Shown: positions 15,214 through 23,439 of the stretch, piece by piece
Numbering within the stretch: the stretch's first letter is position 1
Layout: the number at the start of each line of letters is the position of its first letter
Origin: Ardenticatenaceae bacterium
GTDB lineage: Bacteria; Chloroflexota; Anaerolineae; Promineifilales; Promineifilaceae
Length of the DNA stretch: 28,647 nucleotides
Reading direction: 5' to 3'
Assembly: GCA_020634495.1 (NCBI GenBank)
Contig: JACKBR010000057.1
Span: 1 to 28,647 of the forward strand
Made by a program: the position numbers and the translations under genes
The notes under the pieces: model-generated
Told to the model about the DNA's origin: nothing
The model's input: the letters and a program-made list of their open reading frames with translations, nothing else
Database searches by the model: none

Positions 15214-15690
15214 ATGATTGTTTACGACCAAATTATGAACTTGCTGCATAGCAACAACATTGCTTACCAACTGCACGAACATGAGCCAGTGCGAACAGTT
15301 GCAGAAGTTGAGGCCAAATTACCCTTTTTGCTAGACAAGATGCTGAAAACGGTGGCGTTTCGGGTGAAGGACGGCCGTTTCATTTTGGCAGGTCTTCGCG
15401 GGCACGACCGCATTGATTATCGCCAGTTGGCAGCCTACTGCGGCGTGAACCGGCGAGCCATCGCCAGCATGTCGCCGGAGGCAGTTGAGGCAGAGTTGGG
15501 CTTTGAAGTGGGCGGCGTGGGGCCGTTTTCCCTCCGGCCAAACGTGATTGTGCTGCTGGATGAGCAATTATTAGAAATGGGCACTGTCTACTGCGGCAGC
15601 GGCCGCAATACAGCCACCCTGGCCATCGTATTTGATGATCTCCTGCGCGTTTGCGGCGGCAAACTGGTGCGCCTGGCGCGGGACGATTAG
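15214..15690 (+). CDS. YbaK/EbsC family aminoacyl-tRNA deacylase-like protein
   Basis: The protein has 158 residues. It shows the YbaK fold signatures YQLHEHEPVRTVAEVEAKL, KTVAFRVKDGRFILAGLRGH, GVGPFSLRP and the C-terminal GSGRNTATLAI. Relatives hydrolyse mischarged tRNA (for example Cys or Ala on tRNA-Pro) or act as editing-domain homologues. The Lys in the LDKMLKTVAF strand, needed in the Pro-tRNA editing group, is present. The next gene follows about 50 bases downstream on the same strand after a short hairpin. One ACGGCCGT copy encodes Gly-Arg. Confidence 0.88.
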   Translation: MIVYDQIMNLLHSNNIAYQLHEHEPVRTVAEVEAKLPFLLDKMLKTVAFRVKDGRFILAGLRGHDRIDYRQLAAYCGVNRRAIASMSPEAVEAELGFEVGGVGPFSLRPNVIVLLDEQLLEMGTVYCGSGRNTATLAIVFDDLLRVCGGKLVRLARDD

Positions 15691-15708
15691 TGTATAAAAA
15701 GGTAGAGG

Positions 15709-15723
15709 CAGGTCTCAGACCTG
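15709..15723. repeat. Short perfect hairpin CAGGTCT/AGACCTG
   Basis: Seven-base arms around one C lie between the YbaK and glycosyltransferase genes, 20 bases before the next ribosome site. It is a minor word-type palindrome comparable to AACCTGTCAGGTT at 8398. Confidence 0.35.
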
Positions 15724-15742
15724 TGCCCTACAGGAGAAAAAT

Positions 15743-16498
15743 GTGCGAAGAAGTCTAACTATTTCCATGCCTGCCTTTAACGAGGCCGAAAATATCCCCG
15801 AAATGGTGGCCGATGTGCTGCGCGTTTTGCCCAGATTGGCCGATGATTTTGAGATTATTGTGGTGGATGATGGCAGCCGGGACGATACGGCCGTTGTCAC
15901 CCAAACCCTTGCCGCGCAGCACCCAGAATTAAAGTTGGTGCAGCATGAAGTGAACAAGGGATACGGTACGGCCGTTCTCACCGGACTCACCCACGCTAGC
16001 AAAGACCTCGTCTTTTTTACCGATGCAGACCGCCAGTTTGATTTATCCGAAATTGAAAAGCTGTTAGCTAAAATTGAAACGGCCGATCTGGTCGTCGGCT
16101 ACCGTGCGCCACGCCGCGATCCGTTCATGCGGCGGCTCAATGGCAAGGGGTGGAGCTGGCTGGTGACGCTGCTGTTCGGCTATACCGCCCGCGACATCGA
16201 CTGCGCCTTCAAGCTGATGCGCCGCAGCGTCGTCGAGCGGTTGCAAGATGAAATCACCTCCGGCGGAGCCACCTTCAGCGCTGAATTTTTAGTCCGGGCC
16301 AAGCGAGCGGGCTTCAAAATTGCGGAAGTGGCTATCAACGGGCATCGCCCGCGCGTGGCGGGCAGCCCCACCGGGGCCAACCTGCGCGTTATTGCCCGCG
16401 CCTTCAAGGAGCTGGTGCAGGTTCGCCTGGGCCTGTGGCGGGAGGCAAGGTTGGTTGTTCAGTCAAAAGTGAAGGGGGAGCGGGGAACGGCCGTTTAG
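15743..16498 (+). CDS. GT2 family glycosyltransferase (polyprenyl-phosphate hexosyltransferase-like)
   Basis: The protein has 251 residues and starts at GTG 15743, six bases after AGGAG. The GT-A fold motifs are complete: SMPAFNEAENIP, IIVVDDGSRDDT, NKGYGTAVLTGL, the metal-binding DADRQFDL and an RDIDCAFKLMRR segment near the acceptor site. This resembles dolichyl-phosphate mannosyltransferase (DPM1)-type enzymes without a C-terminal membrane domain. The protein ends GTAV: an ACGGCCGT copy (16487-16494) abuts the stop codon, and the stop overlaps the convergent aldo/keto reductase stop by 4 bases. The sugar donor and lipid acceptor cannot be read from the sequence. Confidence 0.9.
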   Translation: MRRSLTISMPAFNEAENIPEMVADVLRVLPRLADDFEIIVVDDGSRDDTAVVTQTLAAQHPELKLVQHEVNKGYGTAVLTGLTHASKDLVFFTDADRQFDLSEIEKLLAKIETADLVVGYRAPRRDPFMRRLNGKGWSWLVTLLFGYTARDIDCAFKLMRRSVVERLQDEITSGGATFSAEFLVRAKRAGFKIAEVAINGHRPRVAGSPTGANLRVIARAFKELVQVRLGLWREARLVVQSKVKGERGTAV

Positions 16499-17496
16499 GC
16501 ACTCTCCTCTTTTGGTTCATACTCAGCCACAATGGCCTGTACCTGCGCCACCTCATCTGGCGACATGGGGCCAAACTGCAAGGCGCTGGCGTTATCCTTC
16601 ACTTGCTGCACGTTTTTGAAGCCGGGAATCGGCACCATCCGCTCGTCTAAACCCCAAATGTAGCAAATCGCCCCTTGGGCCATGCTGCGCCCGCCAGAAG
16701 TGAACACCTCGCGCAGCGCGTCTACCGTTTTCAGACGACGCACAATTGGCGCGTCGGCAAAGCTGACCTGTGAGCGGATGTCGTCGGCGGGAAAGGTGGC
16801 GTCTGTGCCGTATTTTCCGGTGAGAATGCCCTTGTTGAGTGGGTCTTTGTTCAGGCCTGCCAGGTTAAACGCCTGGCACAACTGGCGCATTTCGGGATTG
16901 TCGTACACGGCGTTGAGGCGGAACTGGATGGCGGTGCAGTGCGGGCCATCGGCAAAGATGCGGGCGTGATCGACCAGATCGGTGCTCCAGCCGTACCAGC
17001 GAATTTTGCCTTCCTGCACTAGCGTTTCTAGCTCGTTGCGCAGCGTCAGCGCCAGGTCTGGATCGTAGCCAGCCTCGTGCAGCTGGTAAATGTCGATATA
17101 TTCTGTTTGCAGGCGGCGCAGGCTGTTTTCTACATCTTGCCGCACGTTTTGCAGGATTTGGTCATTGTCGCCATAGACAATTTTTGTGGCCTCGTTGATG
17201 ACGTGGCCAAATTTGGTGGCAATGACGACCTTGTCCCGGCGACCTGCCAGTCCTTTGCCCAGCACAACTTCGCTGTGGCCTGCGCCGTAATTGGCGGCCG
17301 TATCAAAAAGGGTGATGCCCAGGTCTACGGCCGTATGAATGGCCCGGATCGACTCTGCGTCATCCATTTTGCCCCAGCCCGCCGGATAAGTGTCGCCATC
17401 CTTCGGCCCCATCTGCCACGGGCCACCGATGGCCCAGCAGCCCATCCCCAAAGCGCTGACTTCTAAGCCACTTTTCCCCAGTTTTCGCGTCAACAT
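16495..17496 (-). CDS. Aldo/keto reductase
   Basis: The protein has 333 residues, with ATG 17496 preceded by AGGAG. The catalytic tetrad is readable: Asp in LFDTAANYG, Tyr in the same motif, Lys in VIATKFGH and His in IYQLHEAGYD. The NADPH-binding C-terminal end is present (MVPIPGFKNVQQVKDNASAL). The inserted GGPWQMGPKDGDTYPAGWGK near the N-terminus is typical of the large AKR subgroup found in soil and biofilm bacteria. The substrate is unknown. It is transcribed alone toward the glycosyltransferase. One palindrome copy at 17327 (Thr-Ala-Val) lies just before the catalytic Asp motif. Confidence 0.9.
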   Translation of the reverse strand: MLTRKLGKSGLEVSALGMGCWAIGGPWQMGPKDGDTYPAGWGKMDDAESIRAIHTAVDLGITLFDTAANYGAGHSEVVLGKGLAGRRDKVVIATKFGHVINEATKIVYGDNDQILQNVRQDVENSLRRLQTEYIDIYQLHEAGYDPDLALTLRNELETLVQEGKIRWYGWSTDLVDHARIFADGPHCTAIQFRLNAVYDNPEMRQLCQAFNLAGLNKDPLNKGILTGKYGTDATFPADDIRSQVSFADAPIVRRLKTVDALREVFTSGGRSMAQGAICYIWGLDERMVPIPGFKNVQQVKDNASALQFGPMSPDEVAQVQAIVAEYEPKEESA

Positions 17497-17600
17497 AGTT
17501 TCTCCTTTTGGTCTTTAAAGTTGTTGTAAGCTGGCAGTATACCGAACTGGCGGCAAGTTGGGTGATACCCAGAAGGGTGCATAGCAGGGTGAATTTGCTC

Positions 17601-18191
17601 TCACGCTTCGTCAAACAAGGATTCGACCCCTTGCATCGCCAGTTGCTGGAACATCTCATTGATTTTTTCAGGGGGATACGGCCGTTTCTCCTTTAGCCAC
17701 CACACCATCACCGAAAGCAGTCCCCCAGCCAGGAAGTTTGTAATGACCGGCAGCGGGATAGCCAGTTTCTCATCCTCACCCAGCATTTGCATTAGGTGAT
17801 TTTGCACATCTGCCATCATATGCTGTCGGCCCGTTTCAATCATGACTTCAGCCCCGCCACCTTCAAACATCGCCTGGTGAAATTCATATGCCTCATTAGC
17901 GTGGAGGAAAAATTCGAGGCTGTGCAAAATGTGGGGCGATTCGTTACCTGGCGCGTGCTCTGGCTCATCTTGCCGCTCGTCCCACTGGGCTGTGTAGTTG
18001 GCGAAGTTGCTGGCGAGCAAATCTTCCTTGTCTTGAAAATGGGCGTAGAAGGTGGAGCGCCCCACATTGGCCTTATCGATGATCTCTTGAACCGTGATTT
18101 TGTCGTATCGCTTCTCCAAAATGAGGCTTACCAACGCTTCTTGAATCAGTTTGCGCGTGCGTTCTACCCGCCGATCTATTTTCTTGGTCAT
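17601..18191 (-). CDS. TetR/AcrR family transcriptional regulator
   Basis: The protein has 196 residues. The N-terminal helix-turn-helix is clear: RKLIQEALVSLILEKRYDKI, then EIIDKANVGRSTFYAHFQDK. The C-terminal ligand domain is variable, with a His/Met-containing stretch (GRQHMMADVQNHLMQML). It is divergent from the methyltransferase/CDF operon across a 150-base gap that holds two palindromes sharing the 11-mer TTGTTCGATAT; these are almost certainly its operators, giving autoregulation and control of the operon. The inducer is unknown; the neighbours suggest a metal or a small lipophilic compound. One palindrome copy encodes Arg-Pro near the C-terminus. Confidence 0.9.
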   Translation of the reverse strand: MTKKIDRRVERTRKLIQEALVSLILEKRYDKITVQEIIDKANVGRSTFYAHFQDKEDLLASNFANYTAQWDERQDEPEHAPGNESPHILHSLEFFLHANEAYEFHQAMFEGGGAEVMIETGRQHMMADVQNHLMQMLGEDEKLAIPLPVITNFLAGGLLSVMVWWLKEKRPYPPEKINEMFQQLAMQGVESLFDEA

Positions 18192-18217
18192 CGTTCACTT
18201 TCCGTACAGTTTTGCCG

Positions 18218-18237
18218 TTTTGTTCGATATCGAACGG
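18218..18237. promoter_or_regulatory. TetR operator 1
   Basis: GTTCGATATCGAAC (18222-18235) is a perfect 14-bp palindrome lying 30 bases upstream of the tetR start. Its left half extends to TTTTGTTCGATAT, a word that recurs inverted in the second site. Confidence 0.65.
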
Positions 18238-18287
18238 TTATGGGGGATTGTTTGTTGACGGCCGTTTCTCCACCATCTACACTCAAA

Positions 18288-18309
18288 ATATCGAACAATT
18301 TGTTCGGTA
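18288..18309. promoter_or_regulatory. TetR operator 2
   Basis: CGAACAA/TTGTTCG (18292-18306) has perfect 7-bp arms around one T. On the minus strand it contains TTGTTCGATATT, matching operator 1. It lies about 33 bases upstream of the methyltransferase start, where it could block a rightward promoter. Confidence 0.65.
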
Positions 18310-18341
18310 AAAAACAAATTATACAGGAACTTGTACGCAAA

Positions 18342-19013
18342 ATGAACCATATTCAAAAAACGCACAGACATGAACATGCACACGATGGTCAGCCGCATAC
18401 GCACCGGCCACCTTTTTGGGTGCGCTATTACGACACCATTGTGGGGCTGGTGACGCTGGGACGTACCCGCAAAATGCACCAGAGCACGATTCAACTGGCC
18501 AATCTCCGGCCGGGCGAGGTGATTTTGGATATCGGCTGCGGCACGGGGAAGCTGATTTTTGCGGCGGAAAAGGTGGTTGGTTCGGCAGGAACGGCCGTTG
18601 GCCTGGATGTTGAGCCGGGCATGATCGAGCAAGCCAAAGCCAATGCCGCCAAAGTAAACAGCCGGGCCACGTTTGGCGTCGCTTCCATCACCGAAATCCC
18701 CTACCCAGACAGCAGCTTCGATGTGGTGAGCAGCTCGCTGGTGTACCACCATTTGAACCAGGCGCAGAAAATGGCGGGTTTGCAAGAAGTGGCAAGGGTG
18801 TTGAAGCCAAACGGCCGTTTCCTCATCGTCGATCTTAACCCCACCCGGCGCGGCCTGGCAGTGCGTCTGCCCGGCCACAATCAGCTGGCGCAGGAGGATT
18901 ATGTGAGCCGCGAGGTAGTTGAGCAACTGGCAGCGGCTGGATTTGCCAACATCACCGCCGGGGCGCATCCCTTCAACCAGCTTTCCTACGCGCTGGGGGT
19001 AAAAAATGCTTAG
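18342..19013 (+). CDS. Class I SAM-dependent methyltransferase with His-rich N-terminus
   Basis: The protein has 223 residues from ATG 18342. The open frame reaches much further upstream, but that part is antisense to tetR and crosses the operators. The N-terminal HRHEHAHDGQPHTHRPP is strongly His-rich, a likely metal-binding tail. Then come motif I LDIGCGTGKL, the acidic end of beta-2 (VGLDVEPGM), DSSFDVVSSSLVYHHL and VLKPNGRFLIVDL. It is UbiE-like in overall layout. It overlaps the next gene by 8 bases and lies in an operon with a second methyltransferase and a CDF exporter. The methyl acceptor is unknown; metal-linked chemistry is inferred from the His tail and context only. Confidence 0.85.
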   Translation: MNHIQKTHRHEHAHDGQPHTHRPPFWVRYYDTIVGLVTLGRTRKMHQSTIQLANLRPGEVILDIGCGTGKLIFAAEKVVGSAGTAVGLDVEPGMIEQAKANAAKVNSRATFGVASITEIPYPDSSFDVVSSSLVYHHLNQAQKMAGLQEVARVLKPNGRFLIVDLNPTRRGLAVRLPGHNQLAQEDYVSREVVEQLAAAGFANITAGAHPFNQLSYALGVKNA

Positions 19014-19812
19014 ATTGATTGCCAAACTGCACGGCATTGAACCGGAAGAAACGCCAGATTACGGGCTGGATGTGCCCAAATTGGCGAAGGGAACGGCCGT
19101 CTTCGGCGTCCTCTCCAGCGCAATTGTGATTGCTCACGTAGTTGGCTTCATTTCCACCGGCATGTTCCTCACCCTGCGCAGCCTCACCGACTTGCCCCTG
19201 GGCGAACTGATCATGCTCACCGCCTTGAGCGTGTTGGGCATTTTGGCCTTGCTCGTTTCCGGCTTCATCTTCTGGTCGAGCAAGCGGGGCAAATTTCACA
19301 TGCGCGACCGGGTGATGGCCGGGCTAAAGCTGCGCGGTGACGAGCAGGTGTTGGACGTGGGCTGTGGCAACGGCCTGCTGCTCATCGGTGCGGCGCAAAA
19401 GTTGACCACGGGAACGGCCGTTGGCGTAGACATCTTTGCTGAAAACCTGGAATCGCACAACAGCCGGGACTCCGTGCTGCACAATGCCCGGCTGGCGGGC
19501 GTGGCCAATCGGGTGGAAGTACACAACGCCGACGCACGCGAGCTGCCTTTCGAAGACGGCCGTTTCGATGTGGTCACCAGCAGCTTGATGCTCCATCATC
19601 TGAACAACGCGGATCAGAAAACGGCCGTGCGGCAGATGCTGCGCGTGCTCAAGCCAGGCGGCAAGCTGGTCATTGTGGAAGTGGCGTTTGCAGGTCGATT
19701 ACAAAAATTAGTGGCACGGTTGGGCGGAACGGCCGTTAATCGCGTACCGCTTGGCCTGCCGGTTTACAAACAGATTGTTGCTATCAAAAAACTAAACCCG
19801 GAGAAACCATGA
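19006..19812 (+). CDS. Membrane-anchored class I SAM-dependent methyltransferase
   Basis: The protein has 268 residues. Two membrane helices (about 32-55 and 66-90) join a cytoplasmic methyltransferase domain with motif I LDVGCGNGLLLIG, VGVDIFAENL, an ADARELPFEDGRFDVV segment and VLKPGGKLVIVEV. It overlaps its upstream partner by 8 bases and the CDF gene by 4 (ATGA), so the three are probably translated together. It carries five ACGGCCGT copies; one (19414) sits at the same aligned position as a copy in the upstream methyltransferase. Proteins of this architecture occur in Chloroflexota and Actinobacteria; the substrate is unknown, perhaps a membrane lipid or quinone. Confidence 0.85.
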   Translation: MLRLIAKLHGIEPEETPDYGLDVPKLAKGTAVFGVLSSAIVIAHVVGFISTGMFLTLRSLTDLPLGELIMLTALSVLGILALLVSGFIFWSSKRGKFHMRDRVMAGLKLRGDEQVLDVGCGNGLLLIGAAQKLTTGTAVGVDIFAENLESHNSRDSVLHNARLAGVANRVEVHNADARELPFEDGRFDVVTSSLMLHHLNNADQKTAVRQMLRVLKPGGKLVIVEVAFAGRLQKLVARLGGTAVNRVPLGLPVYKQIVAIKKLNPEKP

Positions 19813-20801
19813 GTCACCATTCACACATACAAGATCATGCCCATGCTGATGAATCTCATCATCATGACCACGAGCATCACACCGGTTTGCCTGGCTGGTT
19901 TGCGCACTTGTTCAATCCGCACAGCCACGACCACAGCGATTTGGCCGCTGACCGCGCCTTTGCCGAAAATGAATTGGGCATCCGCACCGTCTGGATTGCG
20001 TTAGCAATTTTACTCTTCACCTCGCTGCTGCAACTGGCCATTGTGTCCTTGAGCGGCAGCGTGGCCTTGCTGGCCGACACCGCGCACAACATCGGCGACG
20101 GCCTCAACTCCATCCCCCTGCTGATCGCTTTTTATCTGGCCCGCCGCCTGCCCACGCGACGATTTACCTTTGGTTACGGCCGTTCCGAAGACATCGCTGG
20201 TATTTTTATCGTGCTTTCCATTTTGGTTAGCGCCGGGATTATCTTTTGGGAATCGTTTCAACGCCTGCTAAACCCAGCGCCGCTGGAAAATATCGGCTGG
20301 GTGGCAGCGGCGGCCATCATCGGCTTTGTGGGCAATGAGCTGGTCGCCTGGCTGCAAATTCGCGTGGGCAACCGCATCGGTTCCGCGGCGCTCATTGCCG
20401 ATGGCCTGCACGCCCGCACCGACGGCCTGACCTCGCTGGCCGTTTTGTTTGCCGCAGGCGGTGCCTGGTTAAACCTGCCGCTGCTCGATCCAATCATCGG
20501 TCTGGGCATTGGCGTGGTGATTTTGCTGATTACCTGGGATGCCACGAAGCGCATCTGGTTCCGGCTGATGGATGGGGTGGAGCCAGAGTTGGTGGCGTTG
20601 GTGGAAACGGCCGTAACACAAAATCCTCAGGTGCAAGAAATCAAACAGCTGCGCCTGCGCTGGCTGGGCCATCAACTTCAGGGCGACTTGCGTCTGCAAC
20701 TCAAGCCCGGTGCCAATAGCGAAGCCGTCAAAGCCGACATCCGCCACGCGCTCAGCCATGAATTGCCCAAATTAAGTGACTTTGTGATTGAAACCGGTTA
20801 G
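19809..20801 (+). CDS. Cation diffusion facilitator (CDF) family transporter
   Basis: The protein has 330 residues. The N-terminal 40 or so residues are His-rich (SHHHDHEHHTG and NPHSHDHSD), a metal-buffering tail. Six membrane helices follow. Helix 2 carries HNIGDGLNS and helix 5 HARTDGLTS, giving an H-x3-D pair at each transport-site position, the pattern of Zn/Cd-type exporters. A cytoplasmic C-terminal ferredoxin-like domain (about 260-330) closes the protein. It exports divalent metal in exchange for protons. As the last gene of the TetR-controlled operon it is the best clue to the operon's role. A hairpin follows (20833-20879). Confidence 0.92.
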   Translation: MSHHSHIQDHAHADESHHHDHEHHTGLPGWFAHLFNPHSHDHSDLAADRAFAENELGIRTVWIALAILLFTSLLQLAIVSLSGSVALLADTAHNIGDGLNSIPLLIAFYLARRLPTRRFTFGYGRSEDIAGIFIVLSILVSAGIIFWESFQRLLNPAPLENIGWVAAAAIIGFVGNELVAWLQIRVGNRIGSAALIADGLHARTDGLTSLAVLFAAGGAWLNLPLLDPIIGLGIGVVILLITWDATKRIWFRLMDGVEPELVALVETAVTQNPQVQEIKQLRLRWLGHQLQGDLRLQLKPGANSEAVKADIRHALSHELPKLSDFVIETG

Positions 20802-20832
20802 GGGCAAATATGTTTTGTTAGAGGGGAGGAAT

Positions 20833-20879
20833 GCGTTCTCAGATGTGCCTCGTGCAGAACCGTTCGCATTTGAGAATGC
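20833..20879. terminator. Bidirectional terminator-like hairpin
   Basis: The arms GCGTTCTCAGATG (20833-20845) and CATTTGAGAATGC (20867-20879) match at 11 of 13 positions. They lie between the convergent CDF and RlmB genes. There is no strong T-run. An ACGGCCGT copy (20903) lies between the hairpin and the RlmB stop. Confidence 0.5.
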
Positions 20880-20910
20880 TCACGCCTCATGTCTGGTTGG
20901 GAACGGCCGT

Positions 20911-21654
20911 TTACCCAAACCCCCGCGCCTGCCATGCCTGGTAAATGAGGATCGAGCCAGCAACGGCCGCATTGAGCGATTCTACATTGCCCTTTTGCGG
21001 CAGCATCAAGCGAATGTCGCAGGTTTCGCGCACCAGGCGACGCATCCCCTGCCCCTCATGCCCCACCACAATGCCCAGCGGCATGTTCAAGTCAACTTGC
21101 TGGAGCGATTGGGCGTCGTCAGCCAAATCCATGCCCACAATCCAGACGTTGCTGGCTTGCAGTTGGCGAATGGTTTGCACCAGGTTCGTCACCTGGGCGA
21201 TGAGCAGATGCTCGGCGGCACCGGCAGAAAATTGCACCACGGCAGGCGTAATCTCCGGGGCGCGGCGGTCCTGCACGATGACGCCGTGCACGCCGCAAAT
21301 TTCGGCCGTGCGCAGCAGGCTGCCGATGTTTTGCGGCCCGTGCAGCAAGTCCAGCAGCAGCAAAAAGGGCTTTTCGCCGCGCCGCTCTGCCAGTCCCAAA
21401 ATTTCATCCACCTCGCTGTAGACGTACGGCCCCACCTCCAGCGCCATGCCCTGGTGGCTGTGGTCTTTAGCCAAACGGCCGATTTTCTGTTTATCGGCCG
21501 TTTGGATGCGCACGCCCCGCTTTTGCGCCGCTTCGCGCACCGGCTGAGCCTGCTTTTTGTCCAGCCCATCTTGCAGCCACAGGGTAAAAATCTCCCGGCG
21601 GCTGCCGCGCAGGGCTTCGAGAACGGTGTTGCGGCGGATGAGGATTTCTGTCAC
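20911..21654 (-). CDS. rlmB: TrmH/SpoU family 23S rRNA 2'-O-ribose methyltransferase (RlmB type)
   Basis: The protein has 247 residues and starts at GTG 21654. The N-terminal substrate-binding domain (about 1-80) includes DHSHQGMALEV, characteristic of the RlmB/TrmH group. The SPOUT knot follows: motif 1 LDLLHGPQNIGSLLRTAE (catalytic Asn109 and Arg115), motif 2 IVVGHEGQGM and motif 3 LPQKGNVESLNAAVAGSIL. The family methylates G2251 of 23S rRNA. It is clustered with cysS and gltX on the same strand, the same grouping as the cysS-rlmB pairs of many bacteria. The exact rRNA target is by homology only. Confidence 0.9.
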   Translation of the reverse strand: MTEILIRRNTVLEALRGSRREIFTLWLQDGLDKKQAQPVREAAQKRGVRIQTADKQKIGRLAKDHSHQGMALEVGPYVYSEVDEILGLAERRGEKPFLLLLDLLHGPQNIGSLLRTAEICGVHGVIVQDRRAPEITPAVVQFSAGAAEHLLIAQVTNLVQTIRQLQASNVWIVGMDLADDAQSLQQVDLNMPLGIVVGHEGQGMRRLVRETCDIRLMLPQKGNVESLNAAVAGSILIYQAWQARGFG

Positions 21655-21667
21655 TTTGTGCCTTAGT

Positions 21668-21760
21668 TCGCAGTATTCAGTGAACAGTATTCAGTGTTCA
21701 GTAAGTCAGTATTCAGTTTGTTTTTACTGATTACTGACCACTGGCACACTGATTACTGAC
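21668..21760. repeat. Intergenic hairpin, CAGTATTCAGT-word family
   Basis: The left arm holds three to four copies of CAGTATTCAGT-like words (21668-21718). The right arm has the complement, ACTGATTACTGACCACTGG then CACTGATTACTGAC (21727-21760). It fills the gap between cysS and rlmB. It uses the same vocabulary as 12268-12342. Confidence 0.65.
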
Positions 21761-23203
21761 CTAACCAAGTTTCCAAATCGTGCCATCCGCCCGATCTTCC
21801 AAAACCACGCCCAGCTCGCGCAGCTGGTCGCGGATTTTGTCGCCGGTGGCCCAATCTTTGTTGGCGCGGGCCTGGGCGCGCAGCTCGATGAGCAGGCGGA
21901 TGAGCCCGGCTTCGCGCTCGGCGTCGCTGTCTTGCTGTGCTTCGTCGGGGATGATGCCCAGGACGGTGCCGCCCAGCTCGCGGTAGAGGCCATCCAGCGC
22001 GGCCAGGGATTCCTGTGAATGCGGCCCTTGCTCGTTGAGCAGGCTGTTGACCTGGCGGGTGTAGTCTTGCAGGATGGCCAGAGCAGCGGGCGCGTTGAAG
22101 TCGTCGTTCATTTTTTCGATGAAGGCGGCTTTGGTTTTGTCGATGAGTTCTTGCACGGTGGGGGAGATTGGGCCGGAAACGGCCGTTCTCATCTGCTCTC
22201 TTACCAAGGTCACTGCCCCCCACAAACGCTGCCAGCCCTTGGTGGCCGCTTCCACAGCCTCATCAGAAAAGTCAATCGGGTTGCTGTAGTGGCTGGACAA
22301 AATGAAGGCGCGAATCGCTTCTGGCCGCCAGCGGGCCAGCGCGTCTTTGATGGTGAGCGTATTGCCCAGGCTCTTGCTCATCTTCACGCCGTCCAGCGTC
22401 AGCGAGCCGGTGAGCATCCAGGTGCGGGCGAACGTGTCGCCATGCGCGGCTTCACTTTGGGCGATTTCGCATTCGTTGTGAGGGAAAATGTTGTCGATGC
22501 CGCCGCCGTGAATGTCAAATGTGGGGCCGAGGTATTTGTTGGCCATCGCCGAGCATTCCACATGCCAGCCGGGGAAGCCATCGCCCCAGGGGCTGGGCCA
22601 GCGCAAAATATGTTCCGGCTCGGCCTTTTTCCACAGAGCAAAGTCGGCCGGATGCCGTTTTTCGCTGCGCACCGCTTCGCGAGCGCCTTCCTCTTGTTCT
22701 TCAATTTTACGGCCGCTTAATTTGCCATACTCAGGATAAGAGATCACATCAAAATAGACGGAGCCGTCCACCTCGTAGGCGTGGCCTTTGTCGATGAGTT
22801 CTTGCACCATGGCAATTTGCTCAGGAATGTGGCCGCTGGCCCGCGGGCTGATGTCTGGCCGCTGCACGCCGAGGGCGTCCATGTCGGCAAAGTAGCCGCG
22901 CATGTAGGTTTCTACTACCTGCATGGGCAGGGCGGACAATTGCTCCGCTTTGCGCAGGATGCGGTCTTCGCCGGTGGCCAGCATGTGGCCCACGTCGGTG
23001 ATGTTTTGCACGTAGAGCACTTTGTAGCCGACGTAGCGCAGGTAGCGCACGATCACATCAAAGCCGACGTAGGTTTTGGCGTGGCCGATGTGGGAATGGT
23101 CGTACACGGTGGGGCCGCAGACGTAGATGTTGATACGGCCGTCTTGCAGCGGCACAAACGGTTCTTTCTCACGGGTGAGGACATTGTAAATTTTCAGTGA
23201 CAT
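21761..23203 (-). CDS. cysS: Cysteinyl-tRNA synthetase
   Basis: The protein has 480 residues from ATG 23203 (GGAG five bases upstream; [16 protein letters not shown]). The open frame begins ten codons earlier but without a site. The class I motifs are intact: HIGH (38-41) and KMSKS (274-278). The catalytic zinc ligands are all present at family spacing: Cys29 (VCGPTVYD), Cys217 (HVECS), His242 and Glu246. The C-terminal anticodon-binding and DALR-like helical part ends [18 protein letters not shown]. It charges tRNA-Cys in the cytoplasm. Two palindrome copies encode Thr-Ala-Val and Gly-Arg. Confidence 0.97.
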   Translation of the reverse strand: MSLKIYNVLTREKEPFVPLQDGRINIYVCGPTVYDHSHIGHAKTYVGFDVIVRYLRYVGYKVLYVQNITDVGHMLATGEDRILRKAEQLSALPMQVVETYMRGYFADMDALGVQRPDISPRASGHIPEQIAMVQELIDKGHAYEVDGSVYFDVISYPEYGKLSGRKIEEQEEGAREAVRSEKRHPADFALWKKAEPEHILRWPSPWGDGFPGWHVECSAMANKYLGPTFDIHGGGIDNIFPHNECEIAQSEAAHGDTFARTWMLTGSLTLDGVKMSKSLGNTLTIKDALARWRPEAIRAFILSSHYSNPIDFSDEAVEAATKGWQRLWGAVTLVREQMRTAVSGPISPTVQELIDKTKAAFIEKMNDDFNAPAALAILQDYTRQVNSLLNEQGPHSQESLAALDGLYRELGGTVLGIIPDEAQQDSDAEREAGLIRLLIELRAQARANKDWATGDKIRDQLRELGVVLEDRADGTIWKLG

Positions 23204-23439
23204 ACAAACTCCAAAGTTAGCCACAGAGTTCACAGAGGAAAAAGAGAGGTTTTTTGTAATTATTCAGACCCTAAGGGTTTTCTCTGGGGCAATCTGACCT
23301 TTCAGAATTTAAACCCTTAGGGTCTTACCAAAGAAACTTGAATAGTTACGTTTTTGTTTGATTAAAGCGATTGCAATGCACACAATCTGACAAAAAGCAG
23401 TAAATCTCTACATTCTCTGTGTTCTCTGTGGCAAATTTT
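23204..23439. repeat. Nested inverted repeats between gltX and cysS
   Basis: The outer pair GCCACAGAGTTCACAGAG (23220-23237) and CTCTGTGTTCTCTGTGGC (23415-23432) matches at 16 of 18 positions. Inside it, GACCCTAAGGGTTT (23267-23280) and AAACCCTTAGGGTC (23311-23324) match perfectly. The two pairs use unrelated words, which looks like one repeat element inserted into another. The remaining sequence (23325-23414) is AT-rich with no recognised feature. Confidence 0.7.

Noticed and set aside
17796..18341. Upstream extension of the first methyltransferase frame
   Set aside because: It is antisense to tetR and crosses both operators; similarity to methyltransferases begins after 18342.
20788..21666. 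292-residue plus-strand frame
   Set aside because: It is a shadow of rlmB; the minus strand has all SpoU motifs in frame.
22019..22720. 233-residue plus-strand frame
   Set aside because: It is antisense to cysS, whose catalytic and zinc-binding motifs are intact.
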